64,000 bases of DNA from Sphingobacterium sp. xlx-96 (GTDB lineage: Bacteria > Bacteroidota > Bacteroidia > Sphingobacteriales > Sphingobacteriaceae). The position numbers were made by a program, and so were the translations under genes. The notes under the pieces were generated by a model. It saw only the letters and a program-made list of their open reading frames with translations. It was not told the DNA's origin and made no database searches. Position 1 is the first letter of the stretch, and each line of letters starts with the position of its first letter. The stretch spans positions 124,001-188,000 of the forward strand of contig NZ_WFKM01000004.1 of the NCBI RefSeq assembly GCF_011007365.1, given 5' to 3'. Below, piece by piece: positions 8,721-17,207 of this stretch.

Positions 8721-8751
8721 TTGCAAATGTGTAATACATACACTATCTTTG
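8721..8751 (+). promoter_or_regulatory. Promoter of small RNA candidate 1
   Basis: TTG (8721-8723), a 20-bp spacer and TATCTTTG (8744-8751) match the Bacteroidota -33/-7 consensus very well. No open reading frame follows; a conserved block and a terminator do. Confidence 0.7.
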
Positions 8752-8756
8752 TGGTA

Positions 8757-8820
8757 TCATAATTTAGGTTTATAATTGGTTACAAAAGGTTTTCATTCTC
8801 CCCGTTTGAAAACCTTTTTT
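8757..8820 (+). ncRNA. Small RNA candidate, copy 1 (UCCCC-loop family)
   Basis: A transcript of about 64 nt is predicted. The 5' single-stranded part has TCATAATTTAGGTT (8757-8770), a T, then ATAATTGGTTA (8772-8782). It is followed by a hairpin with a perfect 12-bp stem AAAAGGTTTTCA/TGAAAACCTTTT (8784-8795, 8807-8818), loop TTCTCCCCGTT, and a T-run. The same 5' block, with one mismatch at base 8771, and the same C[TCCCC]G loop recur at 27417-27480 on a different stem sequence. The block contains no ATG. It follows the dnaE2 operon but has its own promoter. An intergenic RNA is inferred; a shared regulatory leader is the alternative, but no gene follows within 500 bases. Confidence 0.6.
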
Positions 8821-9334
8821 CTTTTCCCCATATCCGACTCAACCTTGTACTTTCACCCTCAACTTTCCGATCTTCATTTTAAAAAAAACAAAGCTTGACA
8901 ACTTCCCGTTTTTCTAAAACTGACACCTCAATAATCTCTTCGGAAAAAGTCAAAAAAAAGCATTAAAATTACACTCGATTTCTAACCATCCAAGAACTGC
9001 ATTTCTTGTCGAAACACAGTTCATAAAGTCAAAAAGAGAGTAAGCACTTACCTGGAGTGTTTTTCGTAAAACCGCATCTCAAAATAAGCCCAAACACAAT
9101 TACGAATTTCATAATTGAAAAACACTAACCTTTAGTATATAACACTTTAAATAAAAACAAAAGAAGTAAAACTTTACATATAAAACAAAATCAACACAGA
9201 AAAAAACAGCGTAAATGGCTTAAAACGCTCCAAATGCATTGAAAATTTGTCAATAAAACAATAATATTAAATTTAAAAACATTATAATCAAATGTATATA
9301 GCAAACTATATAAACAAAAAAATAAATATAGTTT
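8821..9334. other. Gene-free, very AT-rich stretch
   Basis: No open frame of note is present on either strand. On the minus strand TTG (9315-9317), an 18-bp spacer and TACATTTG (9289-9296) resemble a promoter pointing into the empty stretch. An AAACTATAT/ATATAGTTT inverted repeat (9303-9311, 9326-9334) just after psd may end its transcript. No further structure was recognised. Confidence 0.4.
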
Positions 9335-9994
9335 TTACCACCTAGCGATAGGTGTCACTCCTCCCTTAGGTTTATCTCCCAGCTTCACCAACACCTCTGT
9401 ACCCAATGGTAACAACACATCCATTCGAGACCCAAACTTGATAAATCCCAGCTCTTCATTTTGCCTTACTTCCATCTCCTCTTCGCTGTAATTCACGATG
9501 CGCTTTGCCAAAGCTCCTGCAATCTGTTTTGCCAAAATAAGCTGCCCATTTTTATGTTGTAGAACCGTCGAATAGCGTTCATTTTCGGTAGACGATTTGG
9601 GGTGCCAAGCGAAGAGATATTTACCTGGATGATACTTTCTATAGATCACTTTCCCTCCTATGGGGTACCGGTTGACATGCACATTCAGCACACTCATAAA
9701 GATAGAAACCTGAACTCTCCTACCTTCAAAATACTCATCACACTCCACCTCTTCGATGGCTACTACCTTGCCATCGCAAGGTGCAATTACCCATTCATCA
9801 CTAGCTGTGTGGTCCCGAAAAGGGATCCTAAAAAAGTAAATAACGAGCCCTAGTGGAACGGTGATCAACAGCAAAATCGACCAACTGATAAGAGGTGAAA
9901 TCCCATAGAAAAAATAAAATGACAGTAGATTTAACAGCACATAAATACCTATCGCTATCCCTATCGAAGCGCTTCCTTCCTTATGAATTTTCAT
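9335..9994 (-). CDS. psd: Phosphatidylserine decarboxylase family proenzyme
   Basis: This protein has 219 residues. Two N-terminal membrane segments (about 10-30 and 35-55) precede a decarboxylase domain with the conserved HVNRYPIGGKVIYRKYHPG region (about 106-124). The self-cleavage site is Gly188-Ser189 in FIKFGSRMDVLLP, which would generate the pyruvoyl cofactor. The enzyme converts phosphatidylserine to phosphatidylethanolamine at the inner membrane. The length and the FGSR context match the short 'archaeal-type' branch common in Bacteroidota. The gene overlaps the pyridoxal kinase gene by 14 bases, so the two are co-transcribed. No pssA is nearby. Confidence 0.88.
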   Translation of the reverse strand: MKIHKEGSASIGIAIGIYVLLNLLSFYFFYGISPLISWSILLLITVPLGLVIYFFRIPFRDHTASDEWVIAPCDGKVVAIEEVECDEYFEGRRVQVSIFMSVLNVHVNRYPIGGKVIYRKYHPGKYLFAWHPKSSTENERYSTVLQHKNGQLILAKQIAGALAKRIVNYSEEEMEVRQNEELGFIKFGSRMDVLLPLGTEVLVKLGDKPKGGVTPIARW

Positions 9995-10865
9995 CTATTT
10001 TTCCTCCTTTATAAATTTGTAAAACATTCATTTTCTCCTTTGCATACAGCAGATCTTCCGCTCTTATTTCGGTCGAATCACGCGCATTTACCCGACTCAA
10101 AACTGCCGAAATAAACTCCGTCGTATAGTTTATAGACTCCGATATTGACCGTCCATTTTTCAATTCTACAGTCACCAATGCGGTAAAAAGGTCTCCTGTT
10201 CCTACCGCTTCTATAGGTATACGGGCTGCCATAAACCGCTCGACATGCCCCTCGATAACGAGCAAATTCTCCAAATATCCCTCCGGTGTATCGTGCAAAT
10301 GGGCCCCTGTAACAATGATTTTCTTTCCTTTTAACTGCGGAAAACCCGTCAATAATTCGCTTAACTCTTCTTGAGTTTCAAATTTACTTCCCAATATATA
10401 CTCCATTTCGAAGTGGTTTGGGGTCATAATATCGCATAGAGGGAGCAGTATTTTTAGGGAGTGAGCAACCGCATCTTCGGACAGGTACAGCCCTGAAGTA
10501 CGGAAATCACCAAAGACCGGATCATAGATATAATAGGCTACACACCCGTTATCCTTGCAGGAAGAAATCCATGCGGCAGTAGTATCAATAAGGGCTACAG
10601 CAGAGATATAACCGGTCATAAAATAATGGGATATGGTCTTATCCAACCCCAAATCCACCCCTATTACGAGCTCCGAAAAGAGTTCAGCTGAGATCACATC
10701 ACCCCTGTAATCGGGGTTATCGGTAGCCGAGGACAACAGGACGGTAGGAAGCATACAGACATCCGACGCGTGCAATTGTGCAGCAAACATAGCCATATTA
10801 TTTCCCACATACCCCGTAGAAACCAGGCTCTGTACACTCACTATTTTAGCGTCTTTATCCTTCAT
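9981..10865 (-). CDS. Pyridoxal/pyridoxamine kinase (PdxK/PdxY family)
   Basis: This 294-residue protein has the ribokinase fold. SVQSLVSTGYVGNNMAMF at the N-terminus, TPNHFEMEYILG near 148-159, and GTGD (222-225, catalytic aspartate 225) in EAVGTGDLFTALV identify the pyridoxal kinase family. It phosphorylates pyridoxal, pyridoxine or pyridoxamine to yield PLP or its precursors. The gene overlaps the ArgD-like aminotransferase by 11 bases and psd by 14, so this is a tight operon. A MocR-type regulator, a family that often senses PLP and controls pyridoxal kinase or synthase genes, is divergent from the operon. Which of PdxK or PdxY it matches best cannot be decided by eye. Confidence 0.88.
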   Translation of the reverse strand: MKDKDAKIVSVQSLVSTGYVGNNMAMFAAQLHASDVCMLPTVLLSSATDNPDYRGDVISAELFSELVIGVDLGLDKTISHYFMTGYISAVALIDTTAAWISSCKDNGCVAYYIYDPVFGDFRTSGLYLSEDAVAHSLKILLPLCDIMTPNHFEMEYILGSKFETQEELSELLTGFPQLKGKKIIVTGAHLHDTPEGYLENLLVIEGHVERFMAARIPIEAVGTGDLFTALVTVELKNGRSISESINYTTEFISAVLSRVNARDSTEIRAEDLLYAKEKMNVLQIYKGGKIDENS

Positions 10866-11988
10866 TTCTTAATGCTCTTTTTAGTTTTTCTAAAAATACC
10901 TGCGCCTGTTCCAAGCTAAAAGTCAATGCTGGCAACAACCGCAACGTATAATTTCCAGCATATCCCGTAAACACGCCCTCTTGATACAAAAGATGATCTT
11001 TTAATGCGGTTATATCTTTATCAAACTCTACCCCAATCATCAATCCCCGACCGCGGACATCCTCCACTCCAGGTATTTTTTTCAGCGCCTCCTGCAGAAA
11101 ATCCCCTACGACAGCCGTATTATGGAGCAACTCCTCGTCTTTCATGACCTCCAATACGGCCATAGCTGCTGCACAAGCCAGATGATTACCACCAAAAGTC
11201 GTCCCCAATTTCCCCATAACGGGTTTAAAAGAAGGAGATATCAAGGTTGCCGCCATAGGAAATCCATTCGCAATTCCTTTTGCAACCGTAATCAAATCAG
11301 GTTTTATACCCGCATATTGATGGCTAAAAAAACGCCCTGAACGCCCATATCCAGACTGTATTTCATCCAATATAAGTAGCGTCCCCGTGTTATCGCAAGC
11401 TGACCGTACTTGATTTAAAAATAGATTATCTGCCACATGTATACCACCTACTCCCTGTATTCCTTCGATAATAACAGCACAAAAAACCTCCGTCTCCAAT
11501 TGCTTTCTAAGACTCGAAATATCATTGAAGGGCGTAAAAACAAAGTTGAAATTTTCATTGATCGGAGCACGCATGGAGCCAATATCAGTCGCTGCAACTG
11601 TCGCAGATGTACGTCCATGAAAGGCATTGGACATCGCCAGTACCTTACTGCGCCCAGTATGAAAAGAAGCCAGCTTAATGGCATTTTCATTGGCCTCAGC
11701 TCCAGAATTGGAAAAGAACACGCTGTACTCCGGGTAGCCGGACTGCTCTCCTAACTCCAGCGCCAACTGGTCCTGTAATTTATTCTCGACAGCATTGGAA
11801 TAGAAAGCGATACGATCCAATTGCTGTCGCATGGCGTTGACATAGTGTGGATGACCGTGACCAATAGAAATAACGGCATGTCCACCATACATATCCAAAT
11901 AAGCTCGTCCTTCTTCATCATACACATAGCTACCTTGAGCTCTTACAATATGAATATTGGACTTCTGAAATACGGCAAATGGGTTCAT
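10855..11988 (-). CDS. Class III aminotransferase, acetylornithine aminotransferase-like
   Basis: This 377-residue fold-type I PLP enzyme carries SNSGAEANENAIKLA (93-107), ILDEIQSGYGRSG (Asp208) and the Schiff-base lysine Lys237 in TVAKGIANGFP. The overall pattern matches ArgD/acetylornithine or succinyl-ornithine aminotransferases. No other arginine gene is adjacent, so the substrate is uncertain: ornithine, acetylornithine or another omega-amino donor are possible. It is the first gene of the operon with pyridoxal kinase and psd. The divergent MocR regulator suggests that expression responds to PLP or to an amino acid. Confidence 0.82.
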   Translation of the reverse strand: MNPFAVFQKSNIHIVRAQGSYVYDEEGRAYLDMYGGHAVISIGHGHPHYVNAMRQQLDRIAFYSNAVENKLQDQLALELGEQSGYPEYSVFFSNSGAEANENAIKLASFHTGRSKVLAMSNAFHGRTSATVAATDIGSMRAPINENFNFVFTPFNDISSLRKQLETEVFCAVIIEGIQGVGGIHVADNLFLNQVRSACDNTGTLLILDEIQSGYGRSGRFFSHQYAGIKPDLITVAKGIANGFPMAATLISPSFKPVMGKLGTTFGGNHLACAAAMAVLEVMKDEELLHNTAVVGDFLQEALKKIPGVEDVRGRGLMIGVEFDKDITALKDHLLYQEGVFTGYAGNYTLRLLPALTFSLEQAQVFLEKLKRALRNEG

Positions 11989-12208
11989 ACAATGCTAAAA
12001 TTTAAAACAACATAACTAGAGATCTGACGATCATCTTTTGGAAAGACGAAATTCCGTCTAAATCCGATAATCCAGCTAGTCCAGTTTTGCTTTAAAGCCA
12101 CAGACCAAAAACAACTTAAAAACAATAAACAACTATTTACAAGTACATTACAAAAACAAGCAAACCAACATCGGACCATCTGGTATAGAAAACATCTGTA
12201 AACAATCG

Positions 12209-12216
12209 TATCTTTG
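12209..12216 (+). promoter_or_regulatory. -7 box of the mocR promoter
   Basis: TATCTTTG lies 31 bases before the mocR ATG, with no clear -33 TTG at the usual distance. GGACCA occurs twice around it, upstream (12174-12179) and overlapping the start point (12216-12221), a possible direct repeat for MocR self-binding. Confidence 0.5.
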
Positions 12217-12246
12217 GACCACCAAACAATTTAAATCTGACACGAC

Positions 12247-13683
12247 ATGTTAAGACCCTGGACACTTGATATAGAAATAGACAAATCCGCTACAAAACCG
12301 ATCTATTTGCAGATAGCAGATATTATAATCGAAAGTATCAAATCAGGTCGCCTCCCTAAAGGCACCGCCCTTCCGGGAAGCCGAACACTGGCTAACAGCC
12401 TACAAGTCAACAGAAACACCGTTATTGAAGCTATTCAGGTATTGCTCAATGAAGAATGGCTGACCAGTCAAGAAAGAAGGGGAACCTTTGTCTCGCACAA
12501 TCTCCCAATTTCTTCAAAATCAAAATCCCTGCAAGCGGAAAGCGACATTGCACCTGAACCACAGCTCCCTGTGCACATTCCTTTTGATGATGGCCATCCG
12601 GACAGCAAAATCGCGCCTGTAGATCAACTTGGACGGGCCTATCGACAGATTTTCAAACGAAACGCCCGTTGGAAGATGATGGGATATTCAGAAACTAACG
12701 GTAACCTGGACTTTAGAAAAGCCATCGCAAGCATGTTAAACCAAGAGCGGAACATGCAATTGCATGAAAATCAGCTCTGCATCACACGAGGAAGCCAGAT
12801 GGCCATGTACCTGGTATCACAGTGTCTTTTACGCCCCGGAGATTATGTAATCGTCGAATCACCTGGCTATAGTTCAGCCTGGAAAACATTTGAAAAAGCG
12901 GAAGCGAATCTGATTTATATTCCTGTCGATTCGGATGGAATAGTCGTTGAAGATATCCTACCGCATCTCGCTTCAAACCCCAAAATAAAAGCAATATACC
13001 TTACTCCACATCGGCAATACCCGACTACAGTCACGCTGAGTTTACAACGCAGGTTAGAACTGGTCAGTCTCTCCAATCAATATCAATTTACCATTATCGA
13101 GGATGATTATGACTATGAATTTCATTTTGGTTATCGTCCGCTACAACCCATTTCGGCATTCTCCGAATTGGAAAATGTAGTTTATATAGGTACATTAAGT
13201 AAGGTAGTCGCACCAGCGCTTCGAATAGGTTATCTCGCTACTAAAAACCAAAAACTGCTGGATAACATTATTGATCTCCGTCGTATCATAGATATTCAAG
13301 GCGATAGCATCATGGAGCAAGCTGTCCTCGAGCTCATAAAAGACGGAACCATAAAACGTCATATACGAAAAGCGACTCTTCATTATCAGTCCAAACAGAA
13401 CTTTATGGTAAAAATGTTGGGCGAACATCTCGCTACACAGGTTACCTACCATATACCCCAAGGCGGACTTGCTTTTTGGATATGTCCTAAATACCCCGTC
13501 AACTGGACTATGGTATTTGACAGATTAACAGAAAAATCAATATCCATCTTACATCCTTCTAACTACTACGAACATACAGGTTATGAAGGACTTCGGCTAG
13601 GCTACGGTTCTGTATCCGAAGAACAGATAAAAGAGGGAATTATAGCACTTGCTGATATATTGGCAAAGGCAAGATTAGATTAA
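12247..13683 (+). CDS. MocR/PdxR-type GntR regulator with aminotransferase domain
   Basis: This 478-residue protein has an N-terminal winged helix of the GntR family (about 15-80; ALPGSRTLANSLQVNRNTVIEA) and a long linker. A fold-type I aminotransferase-like domain covers about 120-470, with the PLP lysine at residue 319 in GTLSKVVAPALRIGYL. MocR regulators bind PLP as a Schiff base and control vitamin B6 or amino-acid genes. The gene is divergent from an aminotransferase-pyridoxal kinase-psd operon across 258 bases, so that operon is the likely target. Whether it activates or represses cannot be told from the sequence. Confidence 0.9.
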   Translation: MLRPWTLDIEIDKSATKPIYLQIADIIIESIKSGRLPKGTALPGSRTLANSLQVNRNTVIEAIQVLLNEEWLTSQERRGTFVSHNLPISSKSKSLQAESDIAPEPQLPVHIPFDDGHPDSKIAPVDQLGRAYRQIFKRNARWKMMGYSETNGNLDFRKAIASMLNQERNMQLHENQLCITRGSQMAMYLVSQCLLRPGDYVIVESPGYSSAWKTFEKAEANLIYIPVDSDGIVVEDILPHLASNPKIKAIYLTPHRQYPTTVTLSLQRRLELVSLSNQYQFTIIEDDYDYEFHFGYRPLQPISAFSELENVVYIGTLSKVVAPALRIGYLATKNQKLLDNIIDLRRIIDIQGDSIMEQAVLELIKDGTIKRHIRKATLHYQSKQNFMVKMLGEHLATQVTYHIPQGGLAFWICPKYPVNWTMVFDRLTEKSISILHPSNYYEHTGYEGLRLGYGSVSEEQIKEGIIALADILAKARLD

Positions 13684-14100
13684 AAGCTTTTATTCTACAA
13701 TCAATTTTCTCGCCCAAGCCCGCGAATGGCTCGTACTTTTTTCCGCAAAAAGTACGCAAAAACTCATCGCTCAAAACTTTTGACACAACGTTCCTGCATC
13801 CTCGTGCAATAGTCAAAATTTTTCTAGGCGATAAAGGAATTAATGCGAGGACTTTGCATTAATTAACGCTCCCCTTACAAGCTAGATTAATGTCGCCTGT
13901 GAAGATTCTGACATCAGTACTGAGAAGCACAAACGTTCGGTCAGAATGTTCAAGCGACTAGGCTTGGACACTTGGCCGATACCAAGTGTCACGCCTGTCC
14001 GGCATGGAGGACAGAGAAAACATCATAAACAGGACTTCAATTACCCCCCACGCCGCTGCTTCTAAGGTAAACAGTACCTTTTACAGACTTTATCCAACAT
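13684..14100. repeat. Hairpin-rich intergenic element
   Basis: This gene-free stretch between mocR and the 3' end of glyA holds three well-formed inverted repeats. They are GTACTTTTT/AAAAAGTAC (13733-13741, 13747-13755), AATTAATGC/GCATTAATT (13838-13846, 13856-13864) and GACACTTGG/CCAAGTGTC (13967-13975, 13982-13990; AGGC...GCCT extends it). The base composition is more GC-rich than nearby intergenic DNA. It resembles dispersed palindromic repeats of Bacteroidota genomes, but no second copy is in this window, so mobility is inference. One hairpin may also end glyA. Confidence 0.45.
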
Positions 14101-15372
14101 CTAATACAAAGGATAATCCATCATCCAGTTATTAACCTTCTCTTTGATACCCTTCAACTTATTTGCATCATCTTTGTTGCGCAATGCTTCCTCCATCAAA
14201 TCGACAATGGTCTCCATATCCTTTTCAAGCAATCCACGTGTCGTAATCGCTGGTGTTCCAACCCGGATACCAGAAGTCTGCAACGCCGATTTCGTATCAA
14301 ATGGAATCATATTCTTATTCAAAGTAATACCCGCGTTATTCAGAACTAATTCGGCCTCCCGTCCAGATATAGACCAACTAGAAAGATCGATTAACAGCAA
14401 ATGGTTATCTGTACCACCGGACACCATATCAAAATTGCGGGAACGAAGGGCGTTTTCAAAGGCTTTGGCATTCTTCTGTACCTGCTTAATATAGCTATCA
14501 TATTCTGCTGTAAGTATTTCACCAAAAGCAACCGCTTTAGCGGCTATGATATGCATCAATGGACCACCTTGATTTCCAGGAAAAACCGAAGCATCTAAAA
14601 GCGAAGACATCATCCGTATATTCCCTTTATTATCTTGGAGCCCAAAGGGATTCTCAAAATCAGCCCCCATCAATATTATTCCTCCACGCGGCCCACGTAA
14701 AGTTTTATGAGTTGTACTTGTCACCACATGACAATGCGGGATTGGGTCAAACAGCAATCCCTTAGCAATAAGCCCCGCAGGATGTGCAATATCTGCCGAT
14801 AACAACGCTCCTACGCTATCCGCTATCGCTCTAAATCGCTGATAGTCGATATCACGGGAATAAGCCGTAGCTCCTGCTATGATCAGATTGGGCCGTTCCC
14901 GGAGGGCAATCTCTTGGATCCGGTCATAATTTAAAAAACCAGTTTCTTTATCGACGCCGTAGAAACTGGTTTTGTATAACTTGCCTGAAAAATTGACCGA
15001 GGCTCCATGCGTGAGGTGCCCACCTTGCACCAGATCAAATCCAAGTATCTTATCACCTGGCTTAAGACAGGCCGACAGCACTGCAGCATTGGCCTGCGAA
15101 CCGGAATGTGGTTGCACATTGGCGTAGCTGGCATTAAATACCTTCTTTATACGGTCTATAGCGGCCTGTTCTACCTGATCCACAACCTCACAACCGGCAT
15201 AATACCTCCTGCCAGGATATCCTTCGGCGTACTTATTGGTTAATACAGAACCTGTGACCTGCATCACCTGCGGGCTTACATAGTTCTCTGAAGCGATGAG
15301 TTCCAGATCTTTCATCTGTCTGTCCTGCTCTTGTGCGATAAGATCAAAAATAAAGTTGTCTAATTCCATCAT
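14101..15372 (-). CDS. glyA: Serine hydroxymethyltransferase
   Basis: This protein has 423 residues, the normal family length. [12 protein letters not shown] near the N-terminus, the [13 protein letters not shown] motif, and [16 protein letters not shown] with the PLP lysine identify GlyA. It interconverts serine and glycine with tetrahydrofolate in the cytoplasm and supplies one-carbon units. The start could be either of two adjacent ATGs (15372 or 15369). A -7 box (TACTTTTG, minus strand, 15419-15426) gives a leader of about 40 bases. The gene stands alone, and a hairpin-rich element follows it. Confidence 0.96.
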   Translation of the reverse strand: MMELDNFIFDLIAQEQDRQMKDLELIASENYVSPQVMQVTGSVLTNKYAEGYPGRRYYAGCEVVDQVEQAAIDRIKKVFNASYANVQPHSGSQANAAVLSACLKPGDKILGFDLVQGGHLTHGASVNFSGKLYKTSFYGVDKETGFLNYDRIQEIALRERPNLIIAGATAYSRDIDYQRFRAIADSVGALLSADIAHPAGLIAKGLLFDPIPHCHVVTSTTHKTLRGPRGGIILMGADFENPFGLQDNKGNIRMMSSLLDASVFPGNQGGPLMHIIAAKAVAFGEILTAEYDSYIKQVQKNAKAFENALRSRNFDMVSGGTDNHLLLIDLSSWSISGREAELVLNNAGITLNKNMIPFDTKSALQTSGIRVGTPAITTRGLLEKDMETIVDLMEEALRNKDDANKLKGIKEKVNNWMMDYPLY

Positions 15373-15418
15373 GCGTAAAAGTTTTAAGTTAAATACGAAG
15401 TTCTGTTATTATTTTCCG

Positions 15419-15426
15419 CAAAAGTA
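15419..15426 (-). promoter_or_regulatory. -7 box of glyA
   Basis: TACTTTTG on the minus strand, about 47 bases before the glyA ATG. No convincing -33 TTG is seen. Confidence 0.45.
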
Positions 15427-15484
15427 AGCTTCAGATGGATGGTATTGCTAGTACAGAATGTGCAATAGCTACTGATCCAGATAC

Positions 15485-15904
15485 TCACAGCACCTCCACA
15501 ACCGGGAGATTCATATAACGAACCAAATAGTACAACGACCAAGCAATAAAGCCAATAAGTAAAATCCACACCCAAAACGGGATGGTCTGCGGAGTCTCAC
15601 TACCGGATATCAGAAAAGACTTCTGATATCCTTTACCATAGGCATTAATCATAATAGGCACTACACCATCGACAACAGCATTCTCCTGAATACCCTCCAC
15701 CGCTATCGCGGGACCATTACGTACCTCAAAAGGAATGATCCGTATTCCTTCCTTACCAGAGGGATCTTTACTGACCAATTTCAAACTATGCTTGCCATCA
15801 ACTAGTTTGCGGGTATCGATATCGATATGAATAGGTGTAGTCACTATCGCTAGAGGGTTCACCTCCTCATCCATAAATATGTATATTTTGCTTTTAGCTT
15901 CCAT
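15485..15904 (-). CDS. Membrane-anchored protein of the cbb3 oxidase cluster
   Basis: This 139-residue protein is not recognised as a named family. Residues about 15-95 look like an Ig-like beta-sandwich (VDGKHSLKLVSKDPSG... VVDGVVPIMINAYG). One transmembrane helix lies near 108-127 (FWVWILLIGFIAWSLYYLVRY). There is no signal peptide, and the topology is uncertain. It lies 11 bases after a small CPxC protein and behind ccoN-ccoO, apparently as the last gene of the operon. A role in assembly or stability of the oxidase is inference from position only. Confidence 0.65.
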   Translation of the reverse strand: MEAKSKIYIFMDEEVNPLAIVTTPIHIDIDTRKLVDGKHSLKLVSKDPSGKEGIRIIPFEVRNGPAIAVEGIQENAVVDGVVPIMINAYGKGYQKSFLISGSETPQTIPFWVWILLIGFIAWSLYYLVRYMNLPVVEVL

Positions 15905-15915
15905 CTCTAAGCACT

Positions 15916-16191
15916 TTAAACATCCACTTCATTGATTATCATCCGCTTGATATGCGTATGCTCCTTCTCCATGGGACGAATCAGCCATTTAATGGAGAAA
16001 AAAAGTGTAGCCAGCACAATCAAGGCTACAGCCCCTATAATCCAATAGTCAAACTGGCTATCGGGTCCTGACCCATGCACCACACCCCTTAATATCTTGG
16101 ACTGGTGCCTATCACAGACCGGGCATGCCCACACCGTTTGTTGTATTACGCAGAACGCAATAACGAGTATACTTCTTAACTTGTTCATCAC
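15916..16191 (-). CDS. Small exported CPxC membrane protein of the cbb3 cluster
   Basis: This 91-residue protein has a signal peptide (about 1-22) followed at once by ACPVCDRHQ, a CxxC pair with a nearby histidine. One transmembrane helix lies near 49-71 (WIIGAVALIVLATLFFSIKWLI), with a basic cytoplasmic-type tail. Its start overlaps the ccoO stop by 4 bases, so it is translated with the oxidase. The CPxC pair facing the periplasm could bind copper or haem or exchange thiols during oxidase assembly; this is inference. It is not similar to CcoQ, CcoS or CcoH as far as can be seen. Confidence 0.7.
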   Translation of the reverse strand: MMNKLRSILVIAFCVIQQTVWACPVCDRHQSKILRGVVHGSGPDSQFDYWIIGAVALIVLATLFFSIKWLIRPMEKEHTHIKRMIINEVDV

Positions 16192-17192
16192 TTCATTTGT
16201 GTTTTTAAATACTCCATAACTTCTTTAACTTCCTCTTCGCTCACTTTGGGAGCTTTATTGCCCCAACTGTTACGTTCATAGTTTATAATCGCAGTTACTT
16301 CTTTCTCGGTCCAGCCCATATTATGCCCCACCGCAGGCATCGCACTATATTCAGGTCTGGAATCATAACCGTTCATGATAATATCTACATATAGCTTGAG
16401 GTCATTGCTAAGCACGATTTTACTATTTTTCAAAGGAGGAAACGCTCCTGCCAATCCTTCGCCAGAAGCCTGGTGACAGGATTGGCAATTGGCGGCATAC
16501 AATGTCTGTCCATCCAATAGTCCATCATCCATTTTTGATACGGTTCCCCCAACTTTCTCTTCCGGCTTATAAAGAAAAGATGGCGTAGTTGTAGCTTCAG
16601 GAAGCGGAGCCTGCTTCAGCTCCTGCAGGTAAGCGACAAGATATAGTGCCTCTTGGGTAGCCACCGCCCTCTTATTCCCTTTCCGCATAGCTATAGGCAC
16701 ACTTACTGCGATATCTCCTTCCTCCAAAACCTCTTTATGTGTAAACAGCCAAGGATAAGCCGGCATAATAGACTCCTTAACAACCAGACGTGGGTTATAT
16801 AAATGGAGGAGATGCCAATCCAGACTAGGTTGCCTATTTCCTACATCCGTCAGGTCAGGTCCTGTCCGTTCAGTCCCCATCAATGTTGCTGTATTTCGCC
16901 AGGTATCCACACGCTTGCTCAATGCATAATCAGCAGCTATGGATGGTCTATTGCCCCACACTTTATCCATATGCACATTACGTACCTGTTGACTATGGCA
17001 TGCCACACAACCATTGGATATATAGAGATCCCTACCTTTTCTTGCATTTTCACTCAGGGGCTGCGCATCCGGCAGAGGACCGTTATTCATCTGATTATCA
17101 AATGCTGGCACAATAGCAATAACAACAGTCAGTAACAGAAATAAAACCGTAGCCGTTGTAAATAGCTTTTTATGATTATTAAAAATTTCCAT
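16188..17192 (-). CDS. ccoO: cbb3 oxidase subunit CcoO fused to a second cytochrome c domain
   Basis: This protein has 334 residues. A single N-terminal membrane anchor (about 10-30) is followed by a CcoO-like domain with haem site CVACH (62-66), the QQVRNVHMDKVWGNRPSIAADYA region and TGPDLTDVG. After a linker a second cytochrome c domain carries CQSCH (236-240) and a later methionine-containing segment (EYSAMPAVGHNMGW). This condenses the usual CcoO and part of CcoP into one dihaem polypeptide. It passes electrons from the quinol-cytochrome c chain to CcoN at the periplasmic face. It lies 15 bases after ccoN. Confidence 0.88.
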   Translation of the reverse strand: MEIFNNHKKLFTTATVLFLLLTVVIAIVPAFDNQMNNGPLPDAQPLSENARKGRDLYISNGCVACHSQQVRNVHMDKVWGNRPSIAADYALSKRVDTWRNTATLMGTERTGPDLTDVGNRQPSLDWHLLHLYNPRLVVKESIMPAYPWLFTHKEVLEEGDIAVSVPIAMRKGNKRAVATQEALYLVAYLQELKQAPLPEATTTPSFLYKPEEKVGGTVSKMDDGLLDGQTLYAANCQSCHQASGEGLAGAFPPLKNSKIVLSNDLKLYVDIIMNGYDSRPEYSAMPAVGHNMGWTEKEVTAIINYERNSWGNKAPKVSEEEVKEVMEYLKTQMK

Positions 17193-17207
17193 TTTTAGCT
17201 TCCTCCT

